This document shows positions 53,724 through 61,824 of a stretch of 64,000 bases of DNA, in pieces. The first letter of the stretch is position 1. The number at the start of each line of letters is the position of its first letter. Below the pieces are notes generated by a model. The model did not search any database and was not told where the DNA came from. It saw nothing but the letters and a program-made list of their open reading frames with translations. This stretch comes from Desulfomonilia bacterium. GTDB lineage: Bacteria > Desulfobacterota > Desulfomonilia > UBA1062. The position numbers were made by a program, and so were the translations under genes. Where the stretch lies: positions 62,001-126,000 of the forward strand of contig DATCTV010000043.1 in NCBI GenBank assembly GCA_036567785.1, read 5' to 3'.

Positions 53724-55081
53724 TGGCAAAAGCCAGACAGCTCTTCAGGTGTTCATCATGTGGAGGCACATCTGACAGATGGTCGGGCAAATGCAGCCAG
53801 TGTTCGGAATGGAATACACTGGAAGAGATCTTCGTTGAATCAGGTACCATCAATTCAAGTCCGCCAAGGGATACCGTACCGCTGCCCTTTGATGACATTA
53901 CAGGCCAATCCCTTATGCGCCTGCCAACAGGTATTCCGGAACTGGACAGGGTTCTCGGTTCGGGTATTGTCGACGGCTCACTGGTGCTGATCGGCGGGGA
54001 CCCAGGAATAGGCAAATCCACATTAATGCTGCAAATGGCGCATCATCTTTCATCTTCCAGAAAAGTGCTCTATGTCAGCGGGGAAGAATCGGCTGTCCAG
54101 TTGAAAATCCGGGGAGAAAGGCTTGGCGTGAAAGGCAGGTCCCTCCTTATCTATGCTGAAATCATGATGGAAAAGATAGCGGAACAGATCAAGGCCGTTT
54201 CCCCGGATATTATCATAATAGATTCCATACAATCCGTGTTTTCATCAAAAATCGAAGCAGCCCCCGGTAGTGTGGCGCAGATCAGGCATTGTGCGGGTAT
54301 ACTCATGGGTATCGCCAAGGCTACAGGAATTCCGGTTTTTGTGATAGGACACGTAACAAAGGACGGCTGGATAGCAGGCCCAAAAATGCTTGAGCACCTC
54401 GTGGACACAGTCCTTTATTTTGAAGGCGACTCCACCGGTGCATACAGGGTTCTCAGGGCGGTAAAAAACAGGTTCGGCCCTTCCGGCGAAATCGGCATTT
54501 TTGAAATGAAGGAAACAGGTCTCGCCAGTATAAGCAACCCTTCAGGAATCTTCATGGGCCTGGGCGGCAGACTATCCGGCAGTTCAGTCATGCCTGCAAT
54601 TGAAGGCAGCAGGGTTTTTCTGGTGGAGATCCAGTCCCTTGTTAGCAAAACCACATTTTCAATGCCTAAACGGATTTCAATCGGCATCGATCCGTCACGG
54701 GTATCCGTCCTGCTGGCTGTTCTGGAAAAAAGAAGCGGCATGTTCATCTCCGGCTCTGATGTCGTAGTTAATGTTACATCAGGAATAAAGGTAATGGAAC
54801 CCGCAGCCGATCTTGCTGTTGTAATGGCTGTAGCTTCAAGCTCACTCGACAAGCCTCTGCCTCAAGGATTCATCTGTCTGGGTGAAATAGGACTCAGCGG
54901 AGAGATCCGACCGGTCAGTCAGATAGAAATAAGGATGAAGGAAGCAAAAAGACTTGGTTTTACAAGAGCGCTTATTCCAAAGGCAAATTCCGAATCGATA
55001 ATAAAATCCAGAGGAATTGAGATCACAGCTTTATCCCATCTGAGCGAGGCGATATCGGTTATCAGAAAAGTTTCCAATTGA
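53723..55081 (+). CDS. radA: DNA repair protein RadA
   Basis: 452 residues. N-terminal zinc finger (FRCSSCGGTSDRWSGKCSQC), RecA-like ATPase with Walker A LIGGDPGIGKSTLMLQ, the RadA-specific KNRFG motif (AVKNRFGPSGEIGIFEM) and a C-terminal Lon-protease-like domain (VNVTSGIKVMEPAADLAVVM, GLSGEIRPVSQIEIRMKEA). It is a branch-migration helicase acting in recombination. It is translationally coupled to gspE, so it ends an operon that otherwise serves protein secretion. Confidence 0.96.
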   Translation: MAKARQLFRCSSCGGTSDRWSGKCSQCSEWNTLEEIFVESGTINSSPPRDTVPLPFDDITGQSLMRLPTGIPELDRVLGSGIVDGSLVLIGGDPGIGKSTLMLQMAHHLSSSRKVLYVSGEESAVQLKIRGERLGVKGRSLLIYAEIMMEKIAEQIKAVSPDIIIIDSIQSVFSSKIEAAPGSVAQIRHCAGILMGIAKATGIPVFVIGHVTKDGWIAGPKMLEHLVDTVLYFEGDSTGAYRVLRAVKNRFGPSGEIGIFEMKETGLASISNPSGIFMGLGGRLSGSSVMPAIEGSRVFLVEIQSLVSKTTFSMPKRISIGIDPSRVSVLLAVLEKRSGMFISGSDVVVNVTSGIKVMEPAADLAVVMAVASSSLDKPLPQGFICLGEIGLSGEIRPVSQIEIRMKEAKRLGFTRALIPKANSESIIKSRGIEITALSHLSEAISVIRKVSN

Positions 55082-55159
55082 TTATGTATTCTTATAAATG
55101 AAATTATTATTAAATTTCTCTGCATAATCAGCCGATATAGATATGAGGAGAAACAATCC

Positions 55160-55489
55160 ATGCGAAGGTATAATCTTTATTCAACAATGCCTGACACAGG
55201 AAGGTTCGAACTAATTAAAGATGTTTCATTCAACAGAGGAAACCAGGAAACAACATACTGGGCGGAATGCTTTACATGGGAGGATCTGAAAAAGTTGGTG
55301 CCCTACCTGAAAAAATTAGGATGGAAGCTGACTGTCGAGCCTGTTGATGAAGACGACCTTTATGGGAAAATGCATATCTACTCCTTTACCTGTGGAATCA
55401 ACAGCGATGCACAGATAATAAGCATCTGCGGAATCAGAGTTATTCTGGCAAGGGACATCATTATTACCAGAAAACAAAAATCTTATTAA
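55160..55489 (+). CDS. Unrecognised 109-residue protein
   Basis: A small protein with ATGAGGAGAAA 7 bases ahead of its ATG. The sequence is mixed alpha/beta without signal peptide or membrane helix: MRRYNLYSTMPDTGRFELIK, TYWAECFTWEDLKKLVPYLK, KLGWKLTVEPVDEDDLYGKM, then a hydrophobic IISICGIRVILARDIII. I do not recognise the family. Good ribosome binding site and codon use like the neighbours make it a likely real gene. Confidence 0.6.
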   Translation: MRRYNLYSTMPDTGRFELIKDVSFNRGNQETTYWAECFTWEDLKKLVPYLKKLGWKLTVEPVDEDDLYGKMHIYSFTCGINSDAQIISICGIRVILARDIIITRKQKSY

Positions 55490-55558
55490 ATCCAAGCTAT
55501 TGACATAAAACTATTTCGCATTATTCTAAGATAATAATAATTTTTAGGGGAGAGATAG

Positions 55559-55852
55559 ATGGGTACATTGACCAAGAATGTAATTATTGATGAAATTGTT
55601 TCATCAACGGGACTTTCCAGAAAAGAAGCTTCGGAAGCTATTGAGACCCTGCTCGATATCATCAAACTCCAGCTTGAAAAAGGCGATGATGTCTGCATCT
55701 CAGGATTCGGAAAATGGAAAGTCCGAAAGAAAAATTCCCGGAGAGGAAGAAATCCGCAAACAGGTGACGAGATAACAATAACACCTAGAAATGTAGTAAC
55801 TTTTTCTCTTTCGAATGTTTTGCGGGCAAAGCTGACTGAATCAGCGAAATAA
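55559..55852 (+). CDS. ihfA: Integration host factor alpha-type DNA-bending protein
   Basis: 97 residues of the HU/IHF fold: LTKNVIIDEIVSSTGLSRKE, AIETLLDIIKLQLEKGDDVC, ISGFGKWKVRKKNSRRGRNP, then the DNA-intercalating arm RGRNPQTGDEITITPRNVVT with the Pro that kinks DNA. The RRGRNPQTGDEI pattern suits IHF-alpha better than HU. IHF bends DNA between activator and sigma-54 polymerase, which is of note given the sigma-54 promoters in this window. GGGGAGA lies ahead of the ATG. Confidence 0.9.
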   Translation: MGTLTKNVIIDEIVSSTGLSRKEASEAIETLLDIIKLQLEKGDDVCISGFGKWKVRKKNSRRGRNPQTGDEITITPRNVVTFSLSNVLRAKLTESAK

Positions 55853-55872
55853 TTAACCGGGAATAAACTGTT

Positions 55873-55904
55873 AAGGCAGCAACCTTATTCAAGATTGCTG
55901 CCTT
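55873..55904. terminator. Hairpin between ihfA and the ferredoxin gene
   Basis: AAGGCAGCAA (55873-55882) pairs with TTGCTGCCTT (55895-55904), 12-base loop. It stands between convergent genes; the T-run on the plus strand is short. Confidence 0.7.
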
Positions 55905-55942
55905 ATCATCTAAGAGAATTTCTGACTACTGTCGAACGTTTC

Positions 55943-56146
<204 letters not shown>

Positions 56147-56249
56147 CTATCGGAATTATCCTCAAAATGCAATTGGTTTTTTTCATTATTCCAACACCCT
56201 TGACCCGTACATCACAGGCATGTAAGCTGAACAACGGAGGAAAATAAAT

Positions 56250-56585
56250 ATGAACTATCACAATCTCAAAGACTCACCCGAAAAAGAAATACTAAAGGGA
56301 TATCTGGCGAAATATGTCCATACATCTAACATGACAATACAATACTGCAACATTGCTTCCGGCTCGCCGATGCCTGAACATTACCACCCGCATGAACAGA
56401 TATGCATGGTGATAAAAGGAAAGTTCGAAATGAACCTTGACGGTGAAAAGATCCTCCTCGGAGAGGGTTCAGTACTTGTCATTCCGCCTAACATGAAGCA
56501 TTCAGGCATGCCCCTGACAGACTGTTATATCATTGATGTATTCCACCCGAGACGGGATGATTTTGCAGCGGCCGGAAATAAGTAA
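56250..56585 (+). CDS. Cupin-domain protein
   Basis: 111 residues, a single small beta-barrel. Cupin motif 1 is visible as MPEHYHPHEQICMVIKGKFE (metal ligands His, His, Glu/Gln) and motif 2 as SVLVIPPNMKHSGMP with the last His. Family members range from isomerases and dioxygenases to sensor domains; no substrate can be named. CGGAGGAAAATAAAT leads into the ATG. A TTGACC at about 56203 with TAAGCT 17 bases on may be its promoter. The YkgJ-type gene follows after 5 bases. Confidence 0.85.
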   Translation: MNYHNLKDSPEKEILKGYLAKYVHTSNMTIQYCNIASGSPMPEHYHPHEQICMVIKGKFEMNLDGEKILLGEGSVLVIPPNMKHSGMPLTDCYIIDVFHPRRDDFAAAGNK

Positions 56586-56590
56586 AAAAC

Positions 56591-57058
56591 ATGACAGAAT
56601 ACAGACACAGAAAATATTTCTTTGATGATGGAATCCGGTTTGATTGCATCCGGTGCGGTAAATGCTGTAATGGTGCTCCGGGGATAATCATTGTACTGGA
56701 CAATGAGATAGGACCGATTGCTGATTTTCTGGAACTCGACAGGCAGGTGTTTATCGAGCGATGCCTGTATCCCTATCTTGATAATTTCAGCATAAGGGAA
56801 GATGATACAGGAAGGTGCATCTTCTTTGAGAACGGTTGTTCGATATATCCCCTCAGACCACTTCAGTGCAGGACTTTTCCATTCTGGTTCACGAACCTTC
56901 GATCCGAGACGGAATGGGCTCAGGTTCTGAAATCATGTCCGGGAACAGGCAAAGGGAGGCTTTATTCAAAAGAAGAAATCCTTGATATTGTCATGGCGAC
57001 ATTCAGTCTTTATAAACCGTTCTGCCATGCGCTCGGTCTGGATGACTACAGACCCTGA
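56591..57058 (+). CDS. YkgJ-family cysteine cluster protein
   Basis: 155 residues with the CxxCxxCC pattern near the N-terminus (DCIRCGKCCNGAPG) and further cysteines in DTGRCIFFENGCSIYPLRPL and QCRTFPFWF, which together mark the YkgJ/UPF0153 zinc- or iron-cluster family. Its biochemical role is not established; methylation or metal handling have been suggested for relatives. It lies 5 bases after the cupin gene and is probably co-transcribed. The start codon lacks a clear ribosome binding site. Confidence 0.88.
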   Translation: MTEYRHRKYFFDDGIRFDCIRCGKCCNGAPGIIIVLDNEIGPIADFLELDRQVFIERCLYPYLDNFSIREDDTGRCIFFENGCSIYPLRPLQCRTFPFWFTNLRSETEWAQVLKSCPGTGKGRLYSKEEILDIVMATFSLYKPFCHALGLDDYRP

Positions 57059-57089
57059 TGTCTATCTGATTTTTTAAAGATTTTTTCTG

Positions 57090-58166
57090 TTATCCGTAAG
57101 CGCCTCTTTTGACAGTGATGAATATTACCCCGATCCCGAGCGCTGCAATATTGGCTGCCCAGCTTGATACAACCGGATTCATATATCCGGACATCCCCAA
57201 AGAGACCATTCCCGAATGAAAGGCCCAATAGGAAAGGGCGAAAACAAGTCCGAGGGCAATGCCTCTGGCTATTCCGCCTGTTCTGGGAAACCTCATGCCG
57301 AAAGGAAGAACAAGAATAGTCATGATGAGAGGTGCAATTACAAAACTTATCCTGCTGTGAAAATATGTTTCCACATTTTTTGAACTCAGTCCGTCTTTTT
57401 TGATCTGCGCAATGTAATGCCACAGCTCCGGTATTGTCAGGACTTCAGGTTTAGGCCTGGCCATAAAAAGGTCTTGGGGGTTACTCTTGAGAGGGAGCAG
57501 ATTATCGCCCTTGACTGCCGATATTCCTTTATCAGAGAAGCTGTACCTGCTGACCCCCGTAGCAATCCAGGATTTCCCGTCCCATTTCGCCTTGTCCGCT
57601 TTCAAAACACCAGTCAGTCTGCCTTCATTCAGGCTGTAACAGGAGATCTTTTCCATGGATTCGCCATCGATGTCCAGCAGTTCAACATAGTAAATATAAT
57701 CGCCGTCCCTGAACCGGCTTCCGTGGACATCGAATGAACCCTTAATCCCCTCGGTATCGATTTTGAATTTTTCAATCTTCTCGGCCTCCCTCTGGGCAAC
57801 GGGATAAAAATAGAACGACAGAAATGACATGACACCGACTGCTATTATCCCCATGCAAAGGTACGGCAGATAAATTCTCCATACCGGAACAGAACATGAC
57901 TGCATGGCAATCGTCTCTACATGTCTTGAAAATAGTGCCTGGGCTGCTAGGATACCGAGACAAAGCGAAAACGGCAGAACCAGATAGATCATCTCGGGAA
58001 GGCTTAAAATCATGAATGTGAATACAAGGGAACCCTGTGCCTGGCTTCTTGAAAACATTGACATGTTCCCGATAAAATTCGCCATGAATATCATCCCGGA
58101 AAGACTCACAAGCGCGCCTATCCACATGATGAATGCCTTTTTGAATATATAGTTGAAGAGCGTCAT
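57090..58166 (-). CDS. lptG: Lipopolysaccharide transport permease LptG
   Basis: 358 residues from ATG 58166, which overlaps the lptF stop (ATGA); the longer frame to 58247 runs into lptF. Three N-terminal membrane helices (FIMWIGALVSLSGMIFMANF; LPEMIYLVLPFSLCLGILAA; LCMGIIAVGVMSFLSFYFYP), a periplasmic jellyroll (IKGSFDVHGSRFRDGDYIYY...) and three C-terminal helices. With LptF and the LptB ATPase it extracts LPS from the inner membrane, so the organism has an LPS-bearing outer membrane. Which of the two permeases is F or G is set by gene order. Confidence 0.9.
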   Translation of the reverse strand: MTLFNYIFKKAFIMWIGALVSLSGMIFMANFIGNMSMFSRSQAQGSLVFTFMILSLPEMIYLVLPFSLCLGILAAQALFSRHVETIAMQSCSVPVWRIYLPYLCMGIIAVGVMSFLSFYFYPVAQREAEKIEKFKIDTEGIKGSFDVHGSRFRDGDYIYYVELLDIDGESMEKISCYSLNEGRLTGVLKADKAKWDGKSWIATGVSRYSFSDKGISAVKGDNLLPLKSNPQDLFMARPKPEVLTIPELWHYIAQIKKDGLSSKNVETYFHSRISFVIAPLIMTILVLPFGMRFPRTGGIARGIALGLVFALSYWAFHSGMVSLGMSGYMNPVVSSWAANIAALGIGVIFITVKRGAYG

Positions 58167-59218
58167 TTCACTGGCCTTTTCTGATATATGGACCTGACAA
58201 TCCAGACAATACCAATTATCGCGCAAAACACTATATTGGGTATCCATGCACCCAGTACAGGATCAATACTTTCCGCTTTTACAAGCCTGTCTGTCATTAT
58301 GAAAACAAAATAATAAGCAATAACAGCAGATATACCTATTATAAAACCTCCATATTTCGACGCCCTCGGTTTTCTGTAGCCGAAGGTTATGCCGACAAAC
58401 CCGAGGATCAGACTCAGGACAGGAAATGAATATCTGTTGTAGTATTCTTTTATCCATTTGGGATCGGGATCCTCTGTAATAAGCTTTTTCAGCTCCGGCT
58501 GTGATGCCGTCTCCCAGGTCTTTATCCCCAGCTCTCTTGTCAGATTGAAATTGAGCACAAAATCATATTCATCAAAGGTGATATATCTTACAACCTTGTC
58601 CTTCTGCATAAACAGGCTGCCGTTATACAGTTTGAGAACAACCTTCGAATCCCCCATGCCGACTTCGCCCTTTTCCGCCGTCACAACATATGGTGTACTG
58701 CTTTTACTCTCGATAAATATCTGCTTGAGTCTTTTATTTTTCTGATCAACAGATCCAACATAAAAGGTTATCCCTCTGAACGAATCGTCAAAATCCCTTT
58801 CCTTAATGAAGGAATATATTTTCTGGGGCGCTTCTTCAACCAGCCTTTTCTGGATTGTCTCCATGGAAAGCGGCCCAAGCCATATAGAGATAATTATGTT
58901 TACAATCATGCACAGTACGGAAAACCATATGATAGGCATATTGATTGTTCTGCTCTTTACGCCGCATGCCTTAAGGGCAATTATCTCAGAATCTGAAGAA
59001 AGTTTTTCGAGCATAATCAGGATACTGAAAAGAAATGCCATAGGTACGACAAATCTCCCTACAGGCACAAATGCAAGAAGCATCAGATCAGCATCTTCAA
59101 GAGAAATAAACCTTCCCATCTGCACCCACTGGACAATAAGCATCACGCAAAAGAGAACGGCAAGTGCCCCCAGGAAGGTTTTTATAATATTATAAGTTAT
59201 ATATCTCTGGACCAGCAT
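58163..59218 (-). CDS. lptF: Lipopolysaccharide transport permease LptF
   Basis: 351 residues with the same six-helix plus jellyroll layout: LVQRYITYNIIKTFLGALAV at the start, PMAFLFSILIMLEKLSSDSE IIALKACG-type loop (SEIIALKACGVKSRTINMPI), and the C-terminal helices FPVLSLILGFVGITFGYRKP and YYFVFIMTDRLV. The AxKAxG loop between helices 2 and 3 contacts LptB. First gene of the lptFG operon. The ribosome binding site is weak. Confidence 0.92.
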   Translation of the reverse strand: MLVQRYITYNIIKTFLGALAVLFCVMLIVQWVQMGRFISLEDADLMLLAFVPVGRFVVPMAFLFSILIMLEKLSSDSEIIALKACGVKSRTINMPIIWFSVLCMIVNIIISIWLGPLSMETIQKRLVEEAPQKIYSFIKERDFDDSFRGITFYVGSVDQKNKRLKQIFIESKSSTPYVVTAEKGEVGMGDSKVVLKLYNGSLFMQKDKVVRYITFDEYDFVLNFNLTRELGIKTWETASQPELKKLITEDPDPKWIKEYYNRYSFPVLSLILGFVGITFGYRKPRASKYGGFIIGISAVIAYYFVFIMTDRLVKAESIDPVLGAWIPNIVFCAIIGIVWIVRSIYQKRPVK

Positions 59219-59348
59219 ACAGAATTTCTTATATCCGTGAATTCAGGTTATGTCCATCTGCTTGATTTCATATCTAAACGATTTTTTTGTTATTTTCATT
59301 TCTGAAGATTACTCATTACGATTTGAATATTGCACACCGTAATCCAGA

Positions 59349-59371
59349 TTACAATCATGTGATCATTGTAA
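59349..59371. repeat. Inverted repeat upstream of the subtilisin promoter
   Basis: TTACAAT (59349-59355) is mirrored by ATTGTAA (59365-59371) with nine bases between, 115-137 bases upstream of the predicted start of transcription. It is a candidate activator site. Confidence 0.4.
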
Positions 59372-59459
59372 CCGAAATGAAGGAATATCAACACCAGGAT
59401 GTTGTTCTATCATATTGTTTTTACATTATATTTTATAATTCATCTGACTTTGGCACATA

Positions 59460-59474
59460 TGGCACCCGCATTGC
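59460..59474 (+). promoter_or_regulatory. Sigma-54 promoter of the subtilisin gene
   Basis: TGGCAC-N5-TTGCC with GG and GC ten bases apart, a full consensus match. Transcription would start near 59486, so the upstream in-frame ATGs (for example 59399) cannot be used and the protein begins at ATG 59513, which has GGGGGG ahead. Confidence 0.7.
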
Positions 59475-59512
59475 CCTTACTTATTCGGATTCAGAACAAA
59501 AAGGGGGGCAAC

Positions 59513-60862
59513 ATGAAAGGACCGAAAACATTTTTTGCAGCAGCAATTCTCATGGCACTAATTGGTACTCCCGTTTTCTCAGCCGACTACAAACAGGGAG
59601 AAGTAATTGTCAAATTCAAATCCGCTTCACCGTTCATGAGCGCTGAAGCAGGGGCTCCTGCAGCCTACGCAGTTGCTGTGGATGACACACAAAAGGCAAT
59701 CGAGGAACTCAATGCCAGGGACGATGTCGAGTATGCCGAGCCTAATTATATAATTAAGGCGGATGAAATACCTTCAGACTGGCCATATTCCTCTTCAGAA
59801 TGGAAAGATGTGAGCCTGCCAAACGCATGGACCTATGTTTCCACCCATTCAGCCAATGCAAAGGTCAGGATAGCGGTCGTGGATTCCGGTGTCGACCTTC
59901 ACCATTCGGAACTTGCTGATGTCCTGATTCCGGGTTACGATTTTGCAAATGATGACAGTGAGCCGGAAGACGATGCAGGCCACGGCACCAGAGTCACCGG
60001 CATAATAGGTGCAAAAGGCAATAACAACATCAAAGCCTGTGGAGTTGCATGGAACAGCAGCATAGAAATCATGCCGCTCAAGTTCATGAAGCTCAATGGA
60101 TCAAGCACAACAGGTTATACCTCTGATGCAATAGAGGCAATCAATTATGCAGTAAACAACGGGGCCAGGATAATAAATGCCAGCTGGGGATTCGATTCAT
60201 ATTCCCGTTCGCTTGAAGACGCCATTAACTATGCAAGGAGCAAAGGCGTCCTTTTCATCTGCTCGGCCGGAAATAATTCGACGAACAACGATGAGGTTGC
60301 ACACTATCCCTCAAACTATAAAATCGACAACATAATAGCGGTTGCAGCAATGAACAGGTATGGCGAACTGGCCAGCTTTTCAAATTACGGGCACTACAGC
60401 GTCCATGTTGCCGCACCGGGAAGCAGCCTTACAACTACCGACCTGAATAATTCCATTACATCCTATGCATCAGGTACTTCATTCGCTTCACCTTTCGTAG
60501 CAGGAATCGCCGCAATGGTGTTTTCGGAAAATCCATCAATCGGCTATTCCGAGGTCAGGACGAGAATAATCGAAGGTTCGATTATTGATTCATCATACTC
60601 AGAAGAGTTGAACATGAGCGGCGGATGCGTAAATGCCTACAATGCCCTTATGGCTATCAAGAATCATGACATGGTTGACAGTTCTTCCTGGAACGCTCCG
60701 GCAGCGGCAAGTGTTGATGATGAAGAAGCGTCGAGCGAAAGCGGAGGCAAGGGCTGCTTTATCGAGACGACAACATGTTCGCATGCCTCAGGCCTCCTGA
60801 TGATGATATTAATTTCGATGGTCCTGTTCCCGGTGGTTGCCTTCAGGCTGCGCAGGGAATAA
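59513..60862 (+). CDS. Secreted subtilisin-like serine protease with CTERM-like C-terminal anchor
   Basis: 449 residues. Signal peptide (KTFFAAAILMALIGTPVFSA), a short propeptide (QGEVIVKFKSASPF ... DDVEYAEPNYII), then the S8 domain with Asp in IAVVDSGVDLHHSEL, His in DAGHGTRVTGIIGAKG, the oxyanion Asn region SAGNNSTNNDE and Ser in SYASGTSFASPFVAGIAAMV. The C-terminus is a three-part sorting signal: GGKGCFIETTTC around residue 415, a membrane helix (LLMMILISMVLFPVVAF) and a basic end (RLRRE). Such tails are cut by rhombosortase- or myxosortase-like enzymes, usually on type II secretion cargo. ATG choice rests on the promoter and GGGGGG. Confidence 0.92.
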   Translation: MKGPKTFFAAAILMALIGTPVFSADYKQGEVIVKFKSASPFMSAEAGAPAAYAVAVDDTQKAIEELNARDDVEYAEPNYIIKADEIPSDWPYSSSEWKDVSLPNAWTYVSTHSANAKVRIAVVDSGVDLHHSELADVLIPGYDFANDDSEPEDDAGHGTRVTGIIGAKGNNNIKACGVAWNSSIEIMPLKFMKLNGSSTTGYTSDAIEAINYAVNNGARIINASWGFDSYSRSLEDAINYARSKGVLFICSAGNNSTNNDEVAHYPSNYKIDNIIAVAAMNRYGELASFSNYGHYSVHVAAPGSSLTTTDLNNSITSYASGTSFASPFVAGIAAMVFSENPSIGYSEVRTRIIEGSIIDSSYSEELNMSGGCVNAYNALMAIKNHDMVDSSSWNAPAAASVDDEEASSESGGKGCFIETTTCSHASGLLMMILISMVLFPVVAFRLRRE

Positions 60863-60875
60863 TCCATACCCCCCC

Positions 60876-60902
60876 ATGCCCTTCCGGTGGTCGGAAGGGC
60901 AT
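60876..60902. repeat. Hairpin flanked by two C-runs
   Basis: ATGCCCTTCC (60876-60885) pairs with GGAAGGGCAT (60893-60902), 7-base loop; a run of seven C lies on the left and one of seven C on the right. No T-run follows. Just downstream of the subtilisin stop codon. Confidence 0.6.
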
Positions 60903-60940
60903 GCCCCCCCAATTTACAGGGCGGGAGACTCCAAGAAAAT

Positions 60941-60981
60941 AAAAGAACCGGCGGAAATCATATCCGCCGGTTCTTTTATAC
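60941..60981. terminator. Bidirectional terminator between subtilisin and sugar-transferase genes
   Basis: AAAAGAACCGGCGGA (60941-60955) pairs with TCCGCCGGTTCTTTT (60963-60977), 15 base pairs, 7-base loop. A- and T-rich arms let it work in both directions between convergent genes. Confidence 0.92.
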
Positions 60982-61006
60982 TTAAAAAGAAATTCTATTG
61001 TCCTAT

Positions 61007-61747
61007 TCAGTTATAGTCTGAAACTCCTATTTTTGCATCATTGCTCTTTTTTAGTACGGGAGAAACAAATTCTGCACCAGTGACAGAGTCATCTGATCTG
61101 AACTTCCATTGTTCATAATATTTCGCTTTCCTGCTGCCTGTAAACTCGACCATGGTTGCGCATCCTGGATGCTTGATTCCTTCTCTTATAAGAATCTTCC
61201 ATATAGTTATAAACGCTATCTTGACATCCAGCCAGATACTCCAGTTTTCAAGATACCAGGAATCAAGTTCGAATCTCTTCTCCCAGGTAAGTGTATTACG
61301 GCCGTTAATCTGAGCCCAGCCTGTTATTCCGGGTTTTATATTAAAAACCTTTTTCTGCTCGTCTGACAGCAGTTCCCAGTATTTCTCCATCTGCGGCCTG
61401 GGCCCTATTGCGCTCATTTCACCTTTGACAACATTGATGAATTGAGGAAGTTCATCAATACTGAATGACCTTAAAAAATCCCCGAATGGGGTCAATCTGT
61501 CCTTATCCGGAAGCAGATTTCCGTTTTCATCATATAAATCAAGAAGCGTCTTGAATTTATAAAGGGTAAATATCCTGCCGTTCATGCCCGGCCTGTCCTG
61601 CTTGAAAATAACGGGCGAACCGATTTTGAATTTGACAAGCAGGGCGACAACCAACATCAATGGCGAAAGGATAATCAATACAGGTATCGATATCATTAAA
61701 TCCAGAAGCCTTTTTAATATATACCCTACCCCATGAACTGATGGCAT
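61007..61747 (-). CDS. Undecaprenyl-phosphate sugar-1-phosphate transferase (initiating)
   Basis: 246 residues of the bacterial sugar-transferase family (WbaP/PglC type). One N-terminal helix (LKRLLDLMISIPVLIILSPL) carries the Lys-Arg/Asp start motif, then KFKIGSPVIFKQDRPGMNGR, FTLYKFKTL, LRSFSIDELPQFINVVKGEM (catalytic Asp-Glu) and SAIGPRPQMEKY, with KPGITGWAQINGRNT near the end. It attaches the first sugar phosphate to undecaprenyl phosphate. It lies last in the minus-strand operon after wecB and the glycosyltransferase, consistent with building a surface polysaccharide or O-antigen. AAGGAG lies 11 bases ahead of the ATG. Confidence 0.92.
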   Translation of the reverse strand: MPSVHGVGYILKRLLDLMISIPVLIILSPLMLVVALLVKFKIGSPVIFKQDRPGMNGRIFTLYKFKTLLDLYDENGNLLPDKDRLTPFGDFLRSFSIDELPQFINVVKGEMSAIGPRPQMEKYWELLSDEQKKVFNIKPGITGWAQINGRNTLTWEKRFELDSWYLENWSIWLDVKIAFITIWKILIREGIKHPGCATMVEFTGSRKAKYYEQWKFRSDDSVTGAEFVSPVLKKSNDAKIGVSDYN

Positions 61748-61824
61748 TTTTCACTGACTCCTTGATTATATGAACAAAATTATTAATTTTTTTTATAATA
61801 ATACCTGATGCCGATTTGTCAATT

